This document shows positions 1 to 8,440 of a stretch of 64,000 bases of DNA, one piece after another. The DNA lies in assembly GCA_019638475.1 (NCBI GenBank), contig JAHBTR010000001.1, forward strand, positions 1-64,000, read 5' to 3'. The notes beneath the pieces were generated by a model. That model was not told the DNA's origin and did no database searches. It saw only the letters and a list, made by a program, of their open reading frames with translations. The first letter of the stretch is position 1; the number at the start of each line of letters is the position of its first letter. Made by a program: the position numbers and the translations under genes. Origin of the DNA: Chitinophagaceae bacterium (lineage in GTDB: Bacteria; Bacteroidota; Bacteroidia; Chitinophagales; Chitinophagaceae).

Positions 1-21
1 ATTAAGTTTGCTAAGTATTAA
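1..21 (+). CDS. 3' end of an upstream T9SS-sorted protein (partial)
   Basis: The first seven codons read IKFAKY followed by stop. The next gene, ending at 4500, finishes with exactly the same six residues and the same 21 bases. This is the C-terminal tip of a type IX secretion sorting domain, so the gene cut off by the window edge is probably a tandem paralogue of the downstream giant protein. Only the tip is visible, so nothing can be said about the rest. Confidence 0.6.
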   Translation: MKFAKY

Positions 22-40
22 TAAAATATAAAAACAATAG

Positions 41-63
41 TGGGGCTGTAAAAGGCAGCCCCA
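41..63 (+). terminator. GC-rich hairpin after the truncated upstream gene
   Basis: Arms TGGGGCTG (41-48) and CAGCCCCA (56-63) form an 8-bp perfect stem 20 bases after the stop codon, followed by CATTTTA. It resembles the hairpin at 4521-4555 after the paralogous gene, so gene end and terminator appear to have been copied together. Confidence 0.65.
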
Positions 64-222
64 CATTTTAAAATACCAAGCAAATAAAATTTGAATTAAA
101 ACCTATTTTGCTTTGATATTCATTATAATAGGAGTGTGTATTATTATGATAAATATAAATAAAATTTTTTCACAAAAAATAGCATAAATAGCCTTATATT
201 TATGCCCTAAAACTACATTATT

Positions 223-3200
223 ATGAGAAAAATTTTTCTATATTACATAGCAGCGTTACTGTTATTAGCTGCTACACCAAGTTTTGTTTTTGCACAAACT
301 ACGCTTAATACAAATGCAGTACTCGGTGCTCCCAATAATGGAACTGGTGCATGTACGTTTAATTTTGAAAATACAAACGCATATCCTGTAAAGATTACAG
401 GAATAGAAAGTTTTGTTGGTACTGCTGGTACTGCTACATGCGAAGTTTGGATAAGAACTACTCCCATTAGTGGTAGTTCACCTGCTCCCATTACTGCAGC
501 TAATGGTTGGACATTGGCTGCTTCCGGAACATTTAATGCAGCTACTGCCAATGTTCTTACCACATTTTTAAGTGGGGCAGATATTAGTATTCCTGCTGGG
601 GCAAATTATGGAATTACAGTAGCTGCATATTCGGGTACTGCCGGCAGAATGAGATATTTTGGAACAGGAACTACTCCTTTTAACCATACAATATCCGGTG
701 GGGGATGCAATGTATATGTTGGGTCAAATGTAAGTTATGCATATACTGGCACTTTTCCTTCTCCTATCGGTGGTACCGCAAATACTCCCCGTGCATTTGA
801 CGGTATAATTACTTTTGAACCTGAAATTATTTCTCCTTGTACAGTACCACCTACTGCTGGAAGTGCAATTTCAGATAAAGCGAATGTTTGTACTGGAGAA
901 ACTTTTAATCTTTCTCTTTCAGGTAGTAGTACAGGAATTGGGCAAACCTATCAATGGCAATCTTCCATTACAGGAAATGCTCCTTGGACAGATATTGGTA
1001 CAGACGGACCTTTTTCTTCTTTCTCTACCAATCAAACTGCTACTACTTATTATCGTTGTGCAGTAACTTGTAGTGGTCAAACAACTTATTCTGATTCAGT
1101 AGAAGTAACCACCCCTGCTTCAGTAAGTGGTACTTTTACCATTAACAATGCTATTCCTACTGGAGGTAGTAATTTTGAAAGTTTTGCAGATGCTATTAGT
1201 TATATAGGCTGTGGTATTAATGGACCAGTAGTATTTAATGTAGAGCCAGGTAGTGGACCTTATGTAGAGCAAGTAGTTATCAGTGAAATAGGCGGAGCCA
1301 GTGCTACCAACACAGTAACTATTAATGGCAATGGTTCTCAGCTTACTTATACATCTACTATTACTACGGAAAGAGCAGTAATAAAACTTAACGGAGCAGA
1401 TTACATAATTATAGACAGCCTTGAAATTGTAGCAGGAGGGTCTTCTACTACAGAATACGGATATGGCATACAAATGGTAAATGATGCTGATAATAATATT
1501 ATTCGCAATTGTACTATTAGCGTAACACAAACCCCTGCTACTGCAACATCTAACGCTTTTGCAGGTATAGTGATAAATACTGAAACAGCCACTACATCTA
1601 TAGCTTTGGGCGACAGCAAATGCGATAATAATACCATTAGCGGAAATACCATTACCGGTGGGTTCATGGGTATAGCACTTGTAGCGAATGGTGCTACCAA
1701 TGTTATCAACAACAATAAGGTTATTAATAACGTTATACAGGATTTTTACCAACATGGCGTTTATGTAAACGGTAATGACAACCTGCTGATAGAAGGCAAC
1801 GACATCAGCAGACCCACACGTACCAATTTTGGCACAAGTAATTTTTCAGGTGTTTATTTTACAGGGGTAAGCACCAACTGTCATGTATCTAAAAACCGTA
1901 TTCATAATCCTTATGGTGCTGCACCTACTGCAACAGGAGCAGCATTTTGCATTTACTTTAATGCTGCTTCTGCAACGGCAGGCAATGAGAATATTATAAG
2001 CAACAACCTGATATACGACCACATTGGCTCAACAGGAAACCATAACGGTATTTTAATTAACAATTCCAGCTACATTAAAGTATGGCACAACACCATTGTA
2101 CTGAATGATGTTGGTGCAACTTGTACAAATTGTGCAGCAAGAGGCATTTATGTGCAGAATGTAAATACTGTAGGTCTTGAATTCAGAAATAATATTATTG
2201 ATATTTCTCAGGGGGGAACATCTCCTAAACAATGTATATTTTTTGAACCTTTGGCGGCTACGGTAAATAATTATGTGTTAGACGGCAATAATTATTATAT
2301 CTCCTCTACTGCTGGAACATTAAATGAAATTGCAAGAGTTGGAGGAAGTTCAACTAATCAAACGCAGGGTATAGGATATTCAACAATTACAGATTGGCAA
2401 ATAGGGAGTGGGCAAGAAATTGATTCTAAATCGGAAGATGCGTTATTTGCCAATCCTGCTATAGGGGACTACAAGCCGCAGTCTACAGTAATAGATAACA
2501 TTGGTACTCCTGTTGGTATTACTACAGATATTACAGGCGGTATCAGAAGTTTGAGTTCCCCGGATGCTGGCTGTTATGAATTTGATAATTTTTCAGTAGG
2601 TATTGATATAAGTGCAGATGGATTGATTACACCTATTACAACCATTAATGCTAATGGCTGCTATACCGATGCAGAAATCATAACGGTACGAATTAGAAAT
2701 AACAGCACATCCACACACGACTTTGCAGTCAATCCATTAACGGTAACAGTTAATGTAACAGGTGCAACTACTGCTTCTCATTCAGTAATAGTAAATACAG
2801 GAACATTGGCATCAGGAGCTACACAAGACGTAACGATGGTTACACCATCTTCTACTTTAGATATGACAGTTTCAGGGTTGTATGATTTTACTATTACAAC
2901 CTCTGTTACAGGAGATGTTAATCCTGCGAATAATACCATTACTGTACAAAGAGAAAAAGTAGGTTTAACAGGTGGTATAGCAGCAGCATCACCAGATAGT
3001 TATTGTGTTACAGGCGGTACACCAACTTTAACAGCTACAGATGTAGAAGGCTATGGTTCTATGAAATGGCAAGAAAGTGCTACATCAGGTACTGGATTTA
3101 CAGATATAAGTGGTGGAACGACCAATCCTTATACATTGGCAACTGCCATTACACAAACTACTTATTATAGGTTAGTAGCTGTATGTGGTAGCAATGAAGC

Positions 3201-4500
3201 ACCTTCTGCTGAAGTAGAAGTAGTATTGAATAATCCACAAATAATCTCTACAACGCCAAATTATAATTGTGGAGCAGGTACTGTAGATTTAAGTGCTATG
3301 GGTACAGGCAGTGATATAAGTTGGTATGAGAATGCAACAGGAGGAACACCGATTGCTATAGGTAATAATTTTACTACGCCTGTTATCAGTAATACCACTA
3401 CTTATTATGTAGCAGCAAGTGATGGAGGTAGTACTATTAGTACAGCAAAACTTGCGCCTGACCCTTCAGCTACAGCTACAACTCTAAGTACTTATCCTAG
3501 CATTTTTACGCTTACACAGCCTATAATACTTAATAGTGTTCAGGTTTTCTCTGGAACAGGTAGTGCTATTACTATAAATTTATACAATGCTGCTGGTAGT
3601 GGAACAGCATTAGAAACCACAGGTTCTGTATCTGTAACAGCAGGTTCTTCTCCTAATATCAATTTAGGCTGGTCAATACAACCTGGTACTTATCGTATTG
3701 TAGCTACCATGACAGGTAGTTTTTACAGAGATGGTATTACAACCCCAAGTGTAGTGTATCCTATTGCATTGGGTAGTGTAGGAAATATAAGTGGTTATGC
3801 ATCCAGTCTTACTGGTGCTGTAACTACAGGGGCTGCTTATTATTTTTTGTATAACTGGGAAATAACAACAGGTTGCGAAAGTAATAGGGTAGCTGTAACA
3901 GCCACAATAGATAATAGCCCTACTTGTGGACTACCAGTAACCTACAGTAGTTTCACAGGTAGAAAAGAAGGCAATACTAATTTATTGGAATGGACAACAG
4001 CTACAGAATCCAACAACCTTGGTTTTGAATTACAACGTAGTGCCGATGGTAGAAGTTATAGCAAATTAGACTTTATCAGTTCAAAAGCAGATAATGGCAA
4101 TAGCAATATTGCATTAAGCTACACATACAATGACGACAAACCATTAGCAAGTAATAACTACTATCGTTTAAAACAAATGGATAAAGATGGAAGGGTAAAT
4201 TATTCTAATGTAGTGTTGTTAAAAGGCGAAAAAGCAACTCAGGTAAGCATAACAGGCGTTTATCCAAACCCAACAAGAAATACTTTAAATGTTAGCATAG
4301 CTTCCCCATCAACAGAAAGAGTAAGCATTGTAGTAACTGATATAAGTGGTAAAGTATTAATACAGCAGCAAGTAGTATTAAATAGTGGAGATAATATACA
4401 CAACTTAGATGTAAGTAGATTATCACAAGGCACTTATTTAATCAAAACAATTTGCAACAATGGTTGTGAAAGTGCTGTAATTAAGTTTGCTAAGTATTAA
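223..4500 (+). CDS. Large secreted T9SS-sorted beta-helix protein
   Basis: A 1425-residue secreted protein of unknown substrate. Residues 1-24 are a Sec signal peptide ending FVFAQ. An N-terminal beta-sandwich-like region is followed by an Ig-like segment (about 205-295), then a stretch (about 300-770) rich in short NTISGN / NVIQDF / VYVNGNDNLLIEGN-type repeats typical of right-handed parallel beta-helix (PbH1) surface proteins. Then come a CARDB-like segment (about 800-920), two Ig-like segments with the TYYRLVA / TTYYVAA pattern, and a C-terminal T9SS type A sorting domain (about 1340-1425; VYPNPTRNTLNV near its start, IKFAKY at its end). Family knowledge predicts Sec export, then T9SS passage and cell-surface attachment or release. 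An adhesin or carbohydrate-binding role is only inference. It stands alone, with a terminator behind it. Confidence 0.85.
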   Translation: MRKIFLYYIAALLLLAATPSFVFAQTTLNTNAVLGAPNNGTGACTFNFENTNAYPVKITGIESFVGTAGTATCEVWIRTTPISGSSPAPITAANGWTLAASGTFNAATANVLTTFLSGADISIPAGANYGITVAAYSGTAGRMRYFGTGTTPFNHTISGGGCNVYVGSNVSYAYTGTFPSPIGGTANTPRAFDGIITFEPEIISPCTVPPTAGSAISDKANVCTGETFNLSLSGSSTGIGQTYQWQSSITGNAPWTDIGTDGPFSSFSTNQTATTYYRCAVTCSGQTTYSDSVEVTTPASVSGTFTINNAIPTGGSNFESFADAISYIGCGINGPVVFNVEPGSGPYVEQVVISEIGGASATNTVTINGNGSQLTYTSTITTERAVIKLNGADYIIIDSLEIVAGGSSTTEYGYGIQMVNDADNNIIRNCTISVTQTPATATSNAFAGIVINTETATTSIALGDSKCDNNTISGNTITGGFMGIALVANGATNVINNNKVINNVIQDFYQHGVYVNGNDNLLIEGNDISRPTRTNFGTSNFSGVYFTGVSTNCHVSKNRIHNPYGAAPTATGAAFCIYFNAASATAGNENIISNNLIYDHIGSTGNHNGILINNSSYIKVWHNTIVLNDVGATCTNCAARGIYVQNVNTVGLEFRNNIIDISQGGTSPKQCIFFEPLAATVNNYVLDGNNYYISSTAGTLNEIARVGGSSTNQTQGIGYSTITDWQIGSGQEIDSKSEDALFANPAIGDYKPQSTVIDNIGTPVGITTDITGGIRSLSSPDAGCYEFDNFSVGIDISADGLITPITTINANGCYTDAEIITVRIRNNSTSTHDFAVNPLTVTVNVTGATTASHSVIVNTGTLASGATQDVTMVTPSSTLDMTVSGLYDFTITTSVTGDVNPANNTITVQREKVGLTGGIAAASPDSYCVTGGTPTLTATDVEGYGSMKWQESATSGTGFTDISGGTTNPYTLATAITQTTYYRLVAVCGSNEAPSAEVEVVLNNPQIISTTPNYNCGAGTVDLSAMGTGSDISWYENATGGTPIAIGNNFTTPVISNTTTYYVAASDGGSTISTAKLAPDPSATATTLSTYPSIFTLTQPIILNSVQVFSGTGSAITINLYNAAGSGTALETTGSVSVTAGSSPNINLGWSIQPGTYRIVATMTGSFYRDGITTPSVVYPIALGSVGNISGYASSLTGAVTTGAAYYFLYNWEITTGCESNRVAVTATIDNSPTCGLPVTYSSFTGRKEGNTNLLEWTTATESNNLGFELQRSADGRSYSKLDFISSKADNGNSNIALSYTYNDDKPLASNNYYRLKQMDKDGRVNYSNVVLLKGEKATQVSITGVYPNPTRNTLNVSIASPSTERVSIVVTDISGKVLIQQQVVLNSGDNIHNLDVSRLSQGTYLIKTICNNGCESAVIKFAKY

Positions 4501-4520
4501 TAGTTATAATATACAATACA

Positions 4521-4555
4521 AAAAGAGGGGGCTGCCAAAGGCAGCCCCCTCTTTT
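4521..4555. terminator. Bidirectional terminator between convergent genes
   Basis: Arms AAAAGAGGGGGCTGCC and GGCAGCCCCCTCTTTT are a perfect 16-bp inverted repeat around an AAA loop. The A-run on one side and T-run on the other let it work for both the T9SS gene (plus) and the Lrp-family gene (minus) that converge here. Confidence 0.9.
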
Positions 4556-4557
4556 CT

Positions 4558-5055
4558 TTAAACCACCACATGCGTTTGCTTTATAACACCCATCACAAAT
4601 ATACTTTGCACATTGGCTATATTTTCGCTTTGGCTTAATTTATTTACATGAAAGTTATAGTAATCATCCATATTTTCTGCAACAACTTTTAGCATAAAGT
4701 CAAATTCTCCCGATATATTATAACATTCAATTACTTCTGATAAGGTATGAATATGTTTAATAAATTTTGTTCCAGCATTTTTACTATGTTCTTTCAAACT
4801 TACATAACAAATAACCATCAGATTTTTTTTCACTTTGGCATAATCTAACAAAGTAGCATACTGTTTTATGACACCTTGTTGTTCCATTCTTTTTATTCTT
4901 TCATGCACAGGTGTAGTGCTAAGATGAATTTCTTGAGCAATATCTTTTACAGTAGCTTTTGCATTATGCTGTAAAATTTTAAGAATGGCTATATCTTTTG
5001 TATCTAATACAATATGATTATTAGTGGTTTGTTCTATTTGATTTGCTTTTGCCAT
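4558..5055 (-). CDS. Lrp/AsnC family transcriptional regulator
   Basis: A 165-residue DNA-binding regulator of the Lrp/AsnC type. An N-terminal winged helix-turn-helix (about 18-65, LDTKDIAILKILQHNAKATV then IHLSTTPVHERIKRMEQQG) is followed by the RAM ligand-binding and oligomerisation domain (about 75-160, with the GEFDFMLKVVAENMDDYYNF stretch). Length is normal for the family. It is transcribed divergently from the adenosylhomocysteinase gene across about 117 bases, so it may sense an amino acid and control that gene or itself; this is inferred from position only. Confidence 0.9.
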   Translation of the reverse strand: MAKANQIEQTTNNHIVLDTKDIAILKILQHNAKATVKDIAQEIHLSTTPVHERIKRMEQQGVIKQYATLLDYAKVKKNLMVICYVSLKEHSKNAGTKFIKHIHTLSEVIECYNISGEFDFMLKVVAENMDDYYNFHVNKLSQSENIANVQSIFVMGVIKQTHVVV

Positions 5056-5172
5056 ATAAAACTATGTATTTATTCTGCAAAATTGCAATAAAATATTATA
5101 ATATTCTAATTTTTATACTATTTACATAATATTGTTCTGTAAAGTTTATTTTTGCTGCCTAAAATTTTTATT

Positions 5173-6498
5173 ATGTCAACAATAACAAAAACCATTGATT
5201 TTACATTGCCATATAAAGTGGCAGATATTAGTCTTGCAGATTGGGGAAGAAAAGAAATTCGTTTAGCCGAAGCAGAAATGCCAGGTTTAATGAGTATTCG
5301 TGCAGAGTATGGAGCATCTCAACCATTAAAAGGTGCAAGAATTGCAGGTTGCCTGCACATGACTATTCAAACTGCTGTATTAATTGAAACATTAGTTGCT
5401 CTTGGTGCAGAAGTAAAATGGAGTAGTTGTAATATATTTTCTACACAAGACCATGCTGCTGCTGCAATAGCTGCTGCTGGTATTGGTGTATTTGCTTGGA
5501 AAGGTCAGTCAATAGAAGAAGCTGATTGGTGTATAGAACAAACTTTATTTTTTGGTGGTGCAGACAGACCATTGAATATGATTTTAGATGATGGTGGCGA
5601 TTTAACCAATATGGTATTTGACAAATACCCTGAACTTATTTCAAACATCAAAGGTTTAAGTGAAGAAACTACAACAGGTGTACATCGTTTATACGAAAGA
5701 ATGGCTAAAGGTACATTACCTATTCCTGCCATCAATGTAAATGATAGTGTTACTAAATCTAAATTTGATAACAAATATGGTTGTAAAGAAAGTTTAGTAG
5801 ATGCTATTCGTAGAGCTACTGATGTAATGTTAGCTGGCAAAGTAGCTGTAGTAGCTGGTTATGGCGATGTAGGTAAAGGTTCTGCTGCTTCATTAGCAGG
5901 TGCTGGTTGTAGAGTTATTGTAACTGAAATTGACCCTATTTGTGCATTACAAGCAGCTATGGATGGATTTGCTGTAAAGAAAATGGAAACTGCTTTAAAA
6001 GATGCTGATATTGTAGTTACAACAACTGGTTGTAGAGACATTATTCGTGGTGAACATTTCAAAGCAATGAAAGACAAAACAATAGTTTGTAATATCGGGC
6101 ATTTTGATATAGAAATTGATATGGCTTGGTTAAATACCAATTATGGTCATACAAAAGATACAGTAAAACCACAGGTTGATATGTATAATGTAGATGGAAA
6201 AGATATTATTGTTTTAGCAGAAGGTCGTTTAGTAAACTTAGGTTGTGCTACTGGGCATCCAAGTTTTGTAATGAGTAACTCTTTCAGCAACCAAACTTTG
6301 GCACAAATAGAATTATGGACAAATACTGATAAGTACGAAAACAAAGTATATGTGTTACCGAAACATTTAGACGAAAAAGTAGCACGTTTACACTTAGCAA
6401 AAATTGCTGTTGAATTAGAACAATTAACTGCCGAACAAGCTGCTTATTTGGGTATTCCTCAAAATGGTCCATTTAAGGCAGAACATTATAGATACTAA
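5173..6498 (+). CDS. ahcY: Adenosylhomocysteinase (S-adenosyl-L-homocysteine hydrolase)
   Basis: Splits S-adenosylhomocysteine into adenosine and homocysteine in the activated methyl cycle (cytosolic, NAD-dependent, tetrameric in the family). Seen: N-terminal [20 protein letters not shown], the NAD-binding motif [18 protein letters not shown], the [14 protein letters not shown] signature and the C-terminal KAEHYRY that reaches into the neighbouring subunit. The ATG at 5173 ([10 protein letters not shown]) is chosen over an in-frame TTG 21 bases upstream, because that TTG lies in a TATTTTTG box that looks like the -7 promoter element. The product is 441 residues. Confidence 0.95.
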   Translation: MSTITKTIDFTLPYKVADISLADWGRKEIRLAEAEMPGLMSIRAEYGASQPLKGARIAGCLHMTIQTAVLIETLVALGAEVKWSSCNIFSTQDHAAAAIAAAGIGVFAWKGQSIEEADWCIEQTLFFGGADRPLNMILDDGGDLTNMVFDKYPELISNIKGLSEETTTGVHRLYERMAKGTLPIPAINVNDSVTKSKFDNKYGCKESLVDAIRRATDVMLAGKVAVVAGYGDVGKGSAASLAGAGCRVIVTEIDPICALQAAMDGFAVKKMETALKDADIVVTTTGCRDIIRGEHFKAMKDKTIVCNIGHFDIEIDMAWLNTNYGHTKDTVKPQVDMYNVDGKDIIVLAEGRLVNLGCATGHPSFVMSNSFSNQTLAQIELWTNTDKYENKVYVLPKHLDEKVARLHLAKIAVELEQLTAEQAAYLGIPQNGPFKAEHYRY

Positions 6499-6524
6499 GA
6501 AATAGATGAGTAATTAAGTTATAC

Positions 6525-6558
6525 AAATCCCGTTCGTTCATTTGAATGGGATTTTTTT
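6525..6558 (+). terminator. Rho-independent terminator of ahcY
   Basis: AAATCCCGTTC and GAATGGGATTT form an 11-bp stem (one G-T pair) around an 8-base loop, followed directly by a run of T, 27 bases after the ahcY stop. Confidence 0.85.
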
Positions 6559-6563
6559 TATTT

Positions 6564-6675
6564 GGGGCAATCAGCAGCAGAAACTTTACTGAGCAACAGT
6601 TCGGGCTTTTCGTTACAATCTTTTTGTTCGTGCCTCACAAAAAGTATTTTCACTGCAATCCTGCTGCCTTTGAGC
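6564..6675. repeat. Palindromic intergenic element (REP-like candidate)
   Basis: Between the ahcY terminator and the RhuM gene lies a stretch with no coding signal. Outer arms GCAGCAG (6574-6580) and CTGCTGC (6661-6667) enclose an inner perfect hairpin CTTTTTGT / ACAAAAAG (6620-6644). Its base composition is richer in G and C than the surroundings. I read it as a palindromic repeat of unknown family; no second full copy was found in the window. Confidence 0.4.
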
Positions 6676-6706
6676 AATAGAATATGAATGAACAATTCAT
6701 TCATAA

Positions 6707-6730
6707 AAACGCCTCTCACAAGAGGCGTTT
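6707..6730 (+). terminator. Hairpin, left copy of a duplicated pair
   Basis: AAACGCCTCT / AGAGGCGTTT is a perfect 10-bp stem with loop CACA. An almost identical hairpin with the same preceding ATTCATAAAA follows the kinase-like gene at 8310-8335. The left copy lies upstream of the cassette and overlaps the promoter region of the RhuM gene, so it is not simply that gene's own terminator. Confidence 0.7.
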
Positions 6731-6735
6731 CGTTT

Positions 6736-6743
6736 TATATTTG
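6736..6743 (+). promoter_or_regulatory. Bacteroidota -7 box (TATATTTG) of the RhuM gene
   Basis: TATATTTG fits the TAnnTTTG consensus of the primary Bacteroidota sigma factor and lies 8 bases before the ATG at 6752, implying a very short leader. The expected -33 region falls inside the hairpin at 6707-6730. Confidence 0.55.
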
Positions 6744-6751
6744 CATTCTCA

Positions 6752-7753
6752 ATGAACAGCGAAATAATTATATACCAAAACCAAAACGGCAACATTAAAA
6801 TAGATGTTCGTTTAGAAGATGAAACTGTTTGGCTTACACAAGCATTATTGTGCCAATTATTTCAAAAATCTAAAGCTACTATAAGTGAACATATTAAAAA
6901 TGTATTTGAAGAAGGCGAGTTGGAAGCAATCTCAACTGTTCGGAAATTCCGAACAGTTCAACAGGAAGGGAGCAGAACCATTGAAAGAGAAACAGAACAC
7001 TACAACCTTGATGTTATTATTTCAGTAGGCTATCGTGTAAAATCGCCACAAGGTACACAGTTTCGTATTTGGGCTACACAAAGACTGAAAGAATACATTA
7101 TTAAAGGTTTTGCTTTAAATGACGACAGGTTTAAAACAGGCAATTCAATGAATTATTTTACCGAATTACAAGAACGTATTCGGGAAATTCGCCTTTCAGA
7201 AAGATTTTTCTACCAAAAAATAAAAGACATTTATACCACAAGTATAGACTACAACCCTAAAGACGAAAAAACAATTCAGTTTTTTAAAATAGTACAAAAC
7301 AAACTTTTGTGGGCTATCAGCCAACAAACAGCAGCAGAATTGGTATATCGCAGAGCAGATGCTTCTTTACCACTTTTGGGTATGCAGTCTTACGACAAGA
7401 AAAATACCACTGCTATTAAAAAAGCAGATGTAAGTATTGCCAAAAATTATTTAAGCGAAGATGAAATAAAGCTGTTGGGTTTATTAGTAGAGCAATACCT
7501 TGCCTTTGCCGAAACAATGGCACAGCAGCATACACCTATGTATATGAAAGATTGGACAGAAAGGTTAGATGCTATTTTACAACTTAATGGCAGAGAGTTA
7601 TTACAACATGTAGGCAAAATTTCCCACGAAATGGCTCTTAAAAAATCGGAAGAAGAGTTTGAAAAATTTCAGCAAAAACAAAAAGCAATAGAAAAAGAAC
7701 AAAGCTTAAAAGAGTTGGAAGAAGATATAAAAAAACTGAACCCTAAAAAATAA
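6752..7753 (+). CDS. rhuM: RhuM family protein
   Basis: A 333-residue protein of the RhuM family, named after a Salmonella pathogenicity-island gene; its molecular function is not established. Seen: an N-terminal region (about 1-130) with VWLTQALLCQLFQKSKATISEH, HTH-like and probably DNA-binding, then YNLDVIISVGYRVKSPQGTQFR and WATQRLKEYIIKGFALNDDR, which are the strongest family signatures. An alpha-helical middle ends in a charged coiled-coil tail (about 290-333, many EEFEKFQQKQKAIEKE-type repeats). RhuM genes are frequent in mobile and defence-rich regions (family knowledge). It is followed 22 bases later by the kinase-like gene, and both sit between duplicated hairpins. Confidence 0.85.
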   Translation: MNSEIIIYQNQNGNIKIDVRLEDETVWLTQALLCQLFQKSKATISEHIKNVFEEGELEAISTVRKFRTVQQEGSRTIERETEHYNLDVIISVGYRVKSPQGTQFRIWATQRLKEYIIKGFALNDDRFKTGNSMNYFTELQERIREIRLSERFFYQKIKDIYTTSIDYNPKDEKTIQFFKIVQNKLLWAISQQTAAELVYRRADASLPLLGMQSYDKKNTTAIKKADVSIAKNYLSEDEIKLLGLLVEQYLAFAETMAQQHTPMYMKDWTERLDAILQLNGRELLQHVGKISHEMALKKSEEEFEKFQQKQKAIEKEQSLKELEEDIKKLNPKK

Positions 7754-7775
7754 AAGAACAAATAAAATTTTCTTT

Positions 7776-8297
7776 ATGAAACGTTATCCACGACAATTAT
7801 CTTACGGAGCAAATAATGCAGTAATTGCATTGAATGAAACTGAAGTATGTAAAATATTCAGTGGAGACACGAGAAGCGATATTGGCAGCGAAGCCGAAAA
7901 AATGAAATATGCCAACAGCATAAACGGTTTGGTAGTAAAATTTATAAGAATAGATTTTGATGAAACCAATAACTGGGATATGTTGGTAATGGAAAGGCTG
8001 CTTCCATTAGATTACAGGAGTTTTGAAGTAGAAAAACGTGAATTTTGGTTAGATGTTTTTGAAGATGAATTAAAAGAACTGCACAGCAAAGGTTTTGTAC
8101 ACAGAGATTTAAAAAGACCATCCAATATTTCGGGTGAAAGATTTGATAATATTTTACTTACACATCAGGGTTTACGCTTAATAGATGTGGGTATTTCTGC
8201 TATACAAGCACAGGTAGGCAATAAACTTTTTGAAAAATATGTAGAACAGGAATTGCAGGAAATACAGTTGTTCAAAGAGTTTTTTATAAATAGGTAA
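7776..8297 (+). CDS. Small protein-kinase-like protein
   Basis: A 173-residue protein, much shorter than ordinary Ser/Thr kinases (about 260). Kinase landmarks: VCKIF with K26 as candidate ATP-anchoring lysine, E39 or E41 for the helix-C glutamate, hinge MER at 72-74, H109-R110-D111 with K113 as catalytic loop, DNILL at 124-128, and D137-V138-G139 in place of DFG. About ten extra residues separate HRDLK from the metal-binding Asn compared with the usual HRDLKxxN. A glycine-rich loop is not clear (YGANN at 10-14) and almost no C-lobe follows DVG. It could be an active RIO- or lipopolysaccharide-kinase-like enzyme or a pseudokinase. It shares a transcript with the RhuM gene (22-base gap) and ends just before the right-hand hairpin. 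Confidence 0.65.
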   Translation: MKRYPRQLSYGANNAVIALNETEVCKIFSGDTRSDIGSEAEKMKYANSINGLVVKFIRIDFDETNNWDMLVMERLLPLDYRSFEVEKREFWLDVFEDELKELHSKGFVHRDLKRPSNISGERFDNILLTHQGLRLIDVGISAIQAQVGNKLFEKYVEQELQEIQLFKEFFINR

Positions 8298-8309
8298 ATT
8301 TCTTATTCA

Positions 8310-8335
8310 TAAAACGCCTCTTACAAGAGGCGTTT
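8310..8335 (+). terminator. Terminator, right copy of the duplicated hairpin
   Basis: AAAACGCCTCT / AGAGGCGTTTT is an 11-bp perfect stem with loop TACA, followed by a GTTGTATATTTTT tail, 13 bases after the kinase-like gene. It is nearly identical to 6707-6730. Confidence 0.8.
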
Positions 8336-8440
8336 TGTTGTATATTTTTAATTGGCAACATCTTATTACATAAATTGTAGAATAAGGCTTTGTACAAAAG
8401 CCTAAAAGAGTACTCTTTTATAATCCATTCATTTACTGTT

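Noticed and set aside
1120..1755. Long open frame antisense to the T9SS gene
   Set aside because: The sense frame has signal peptide and domain logic; the antisense product is a low-complexity reading of repeats.
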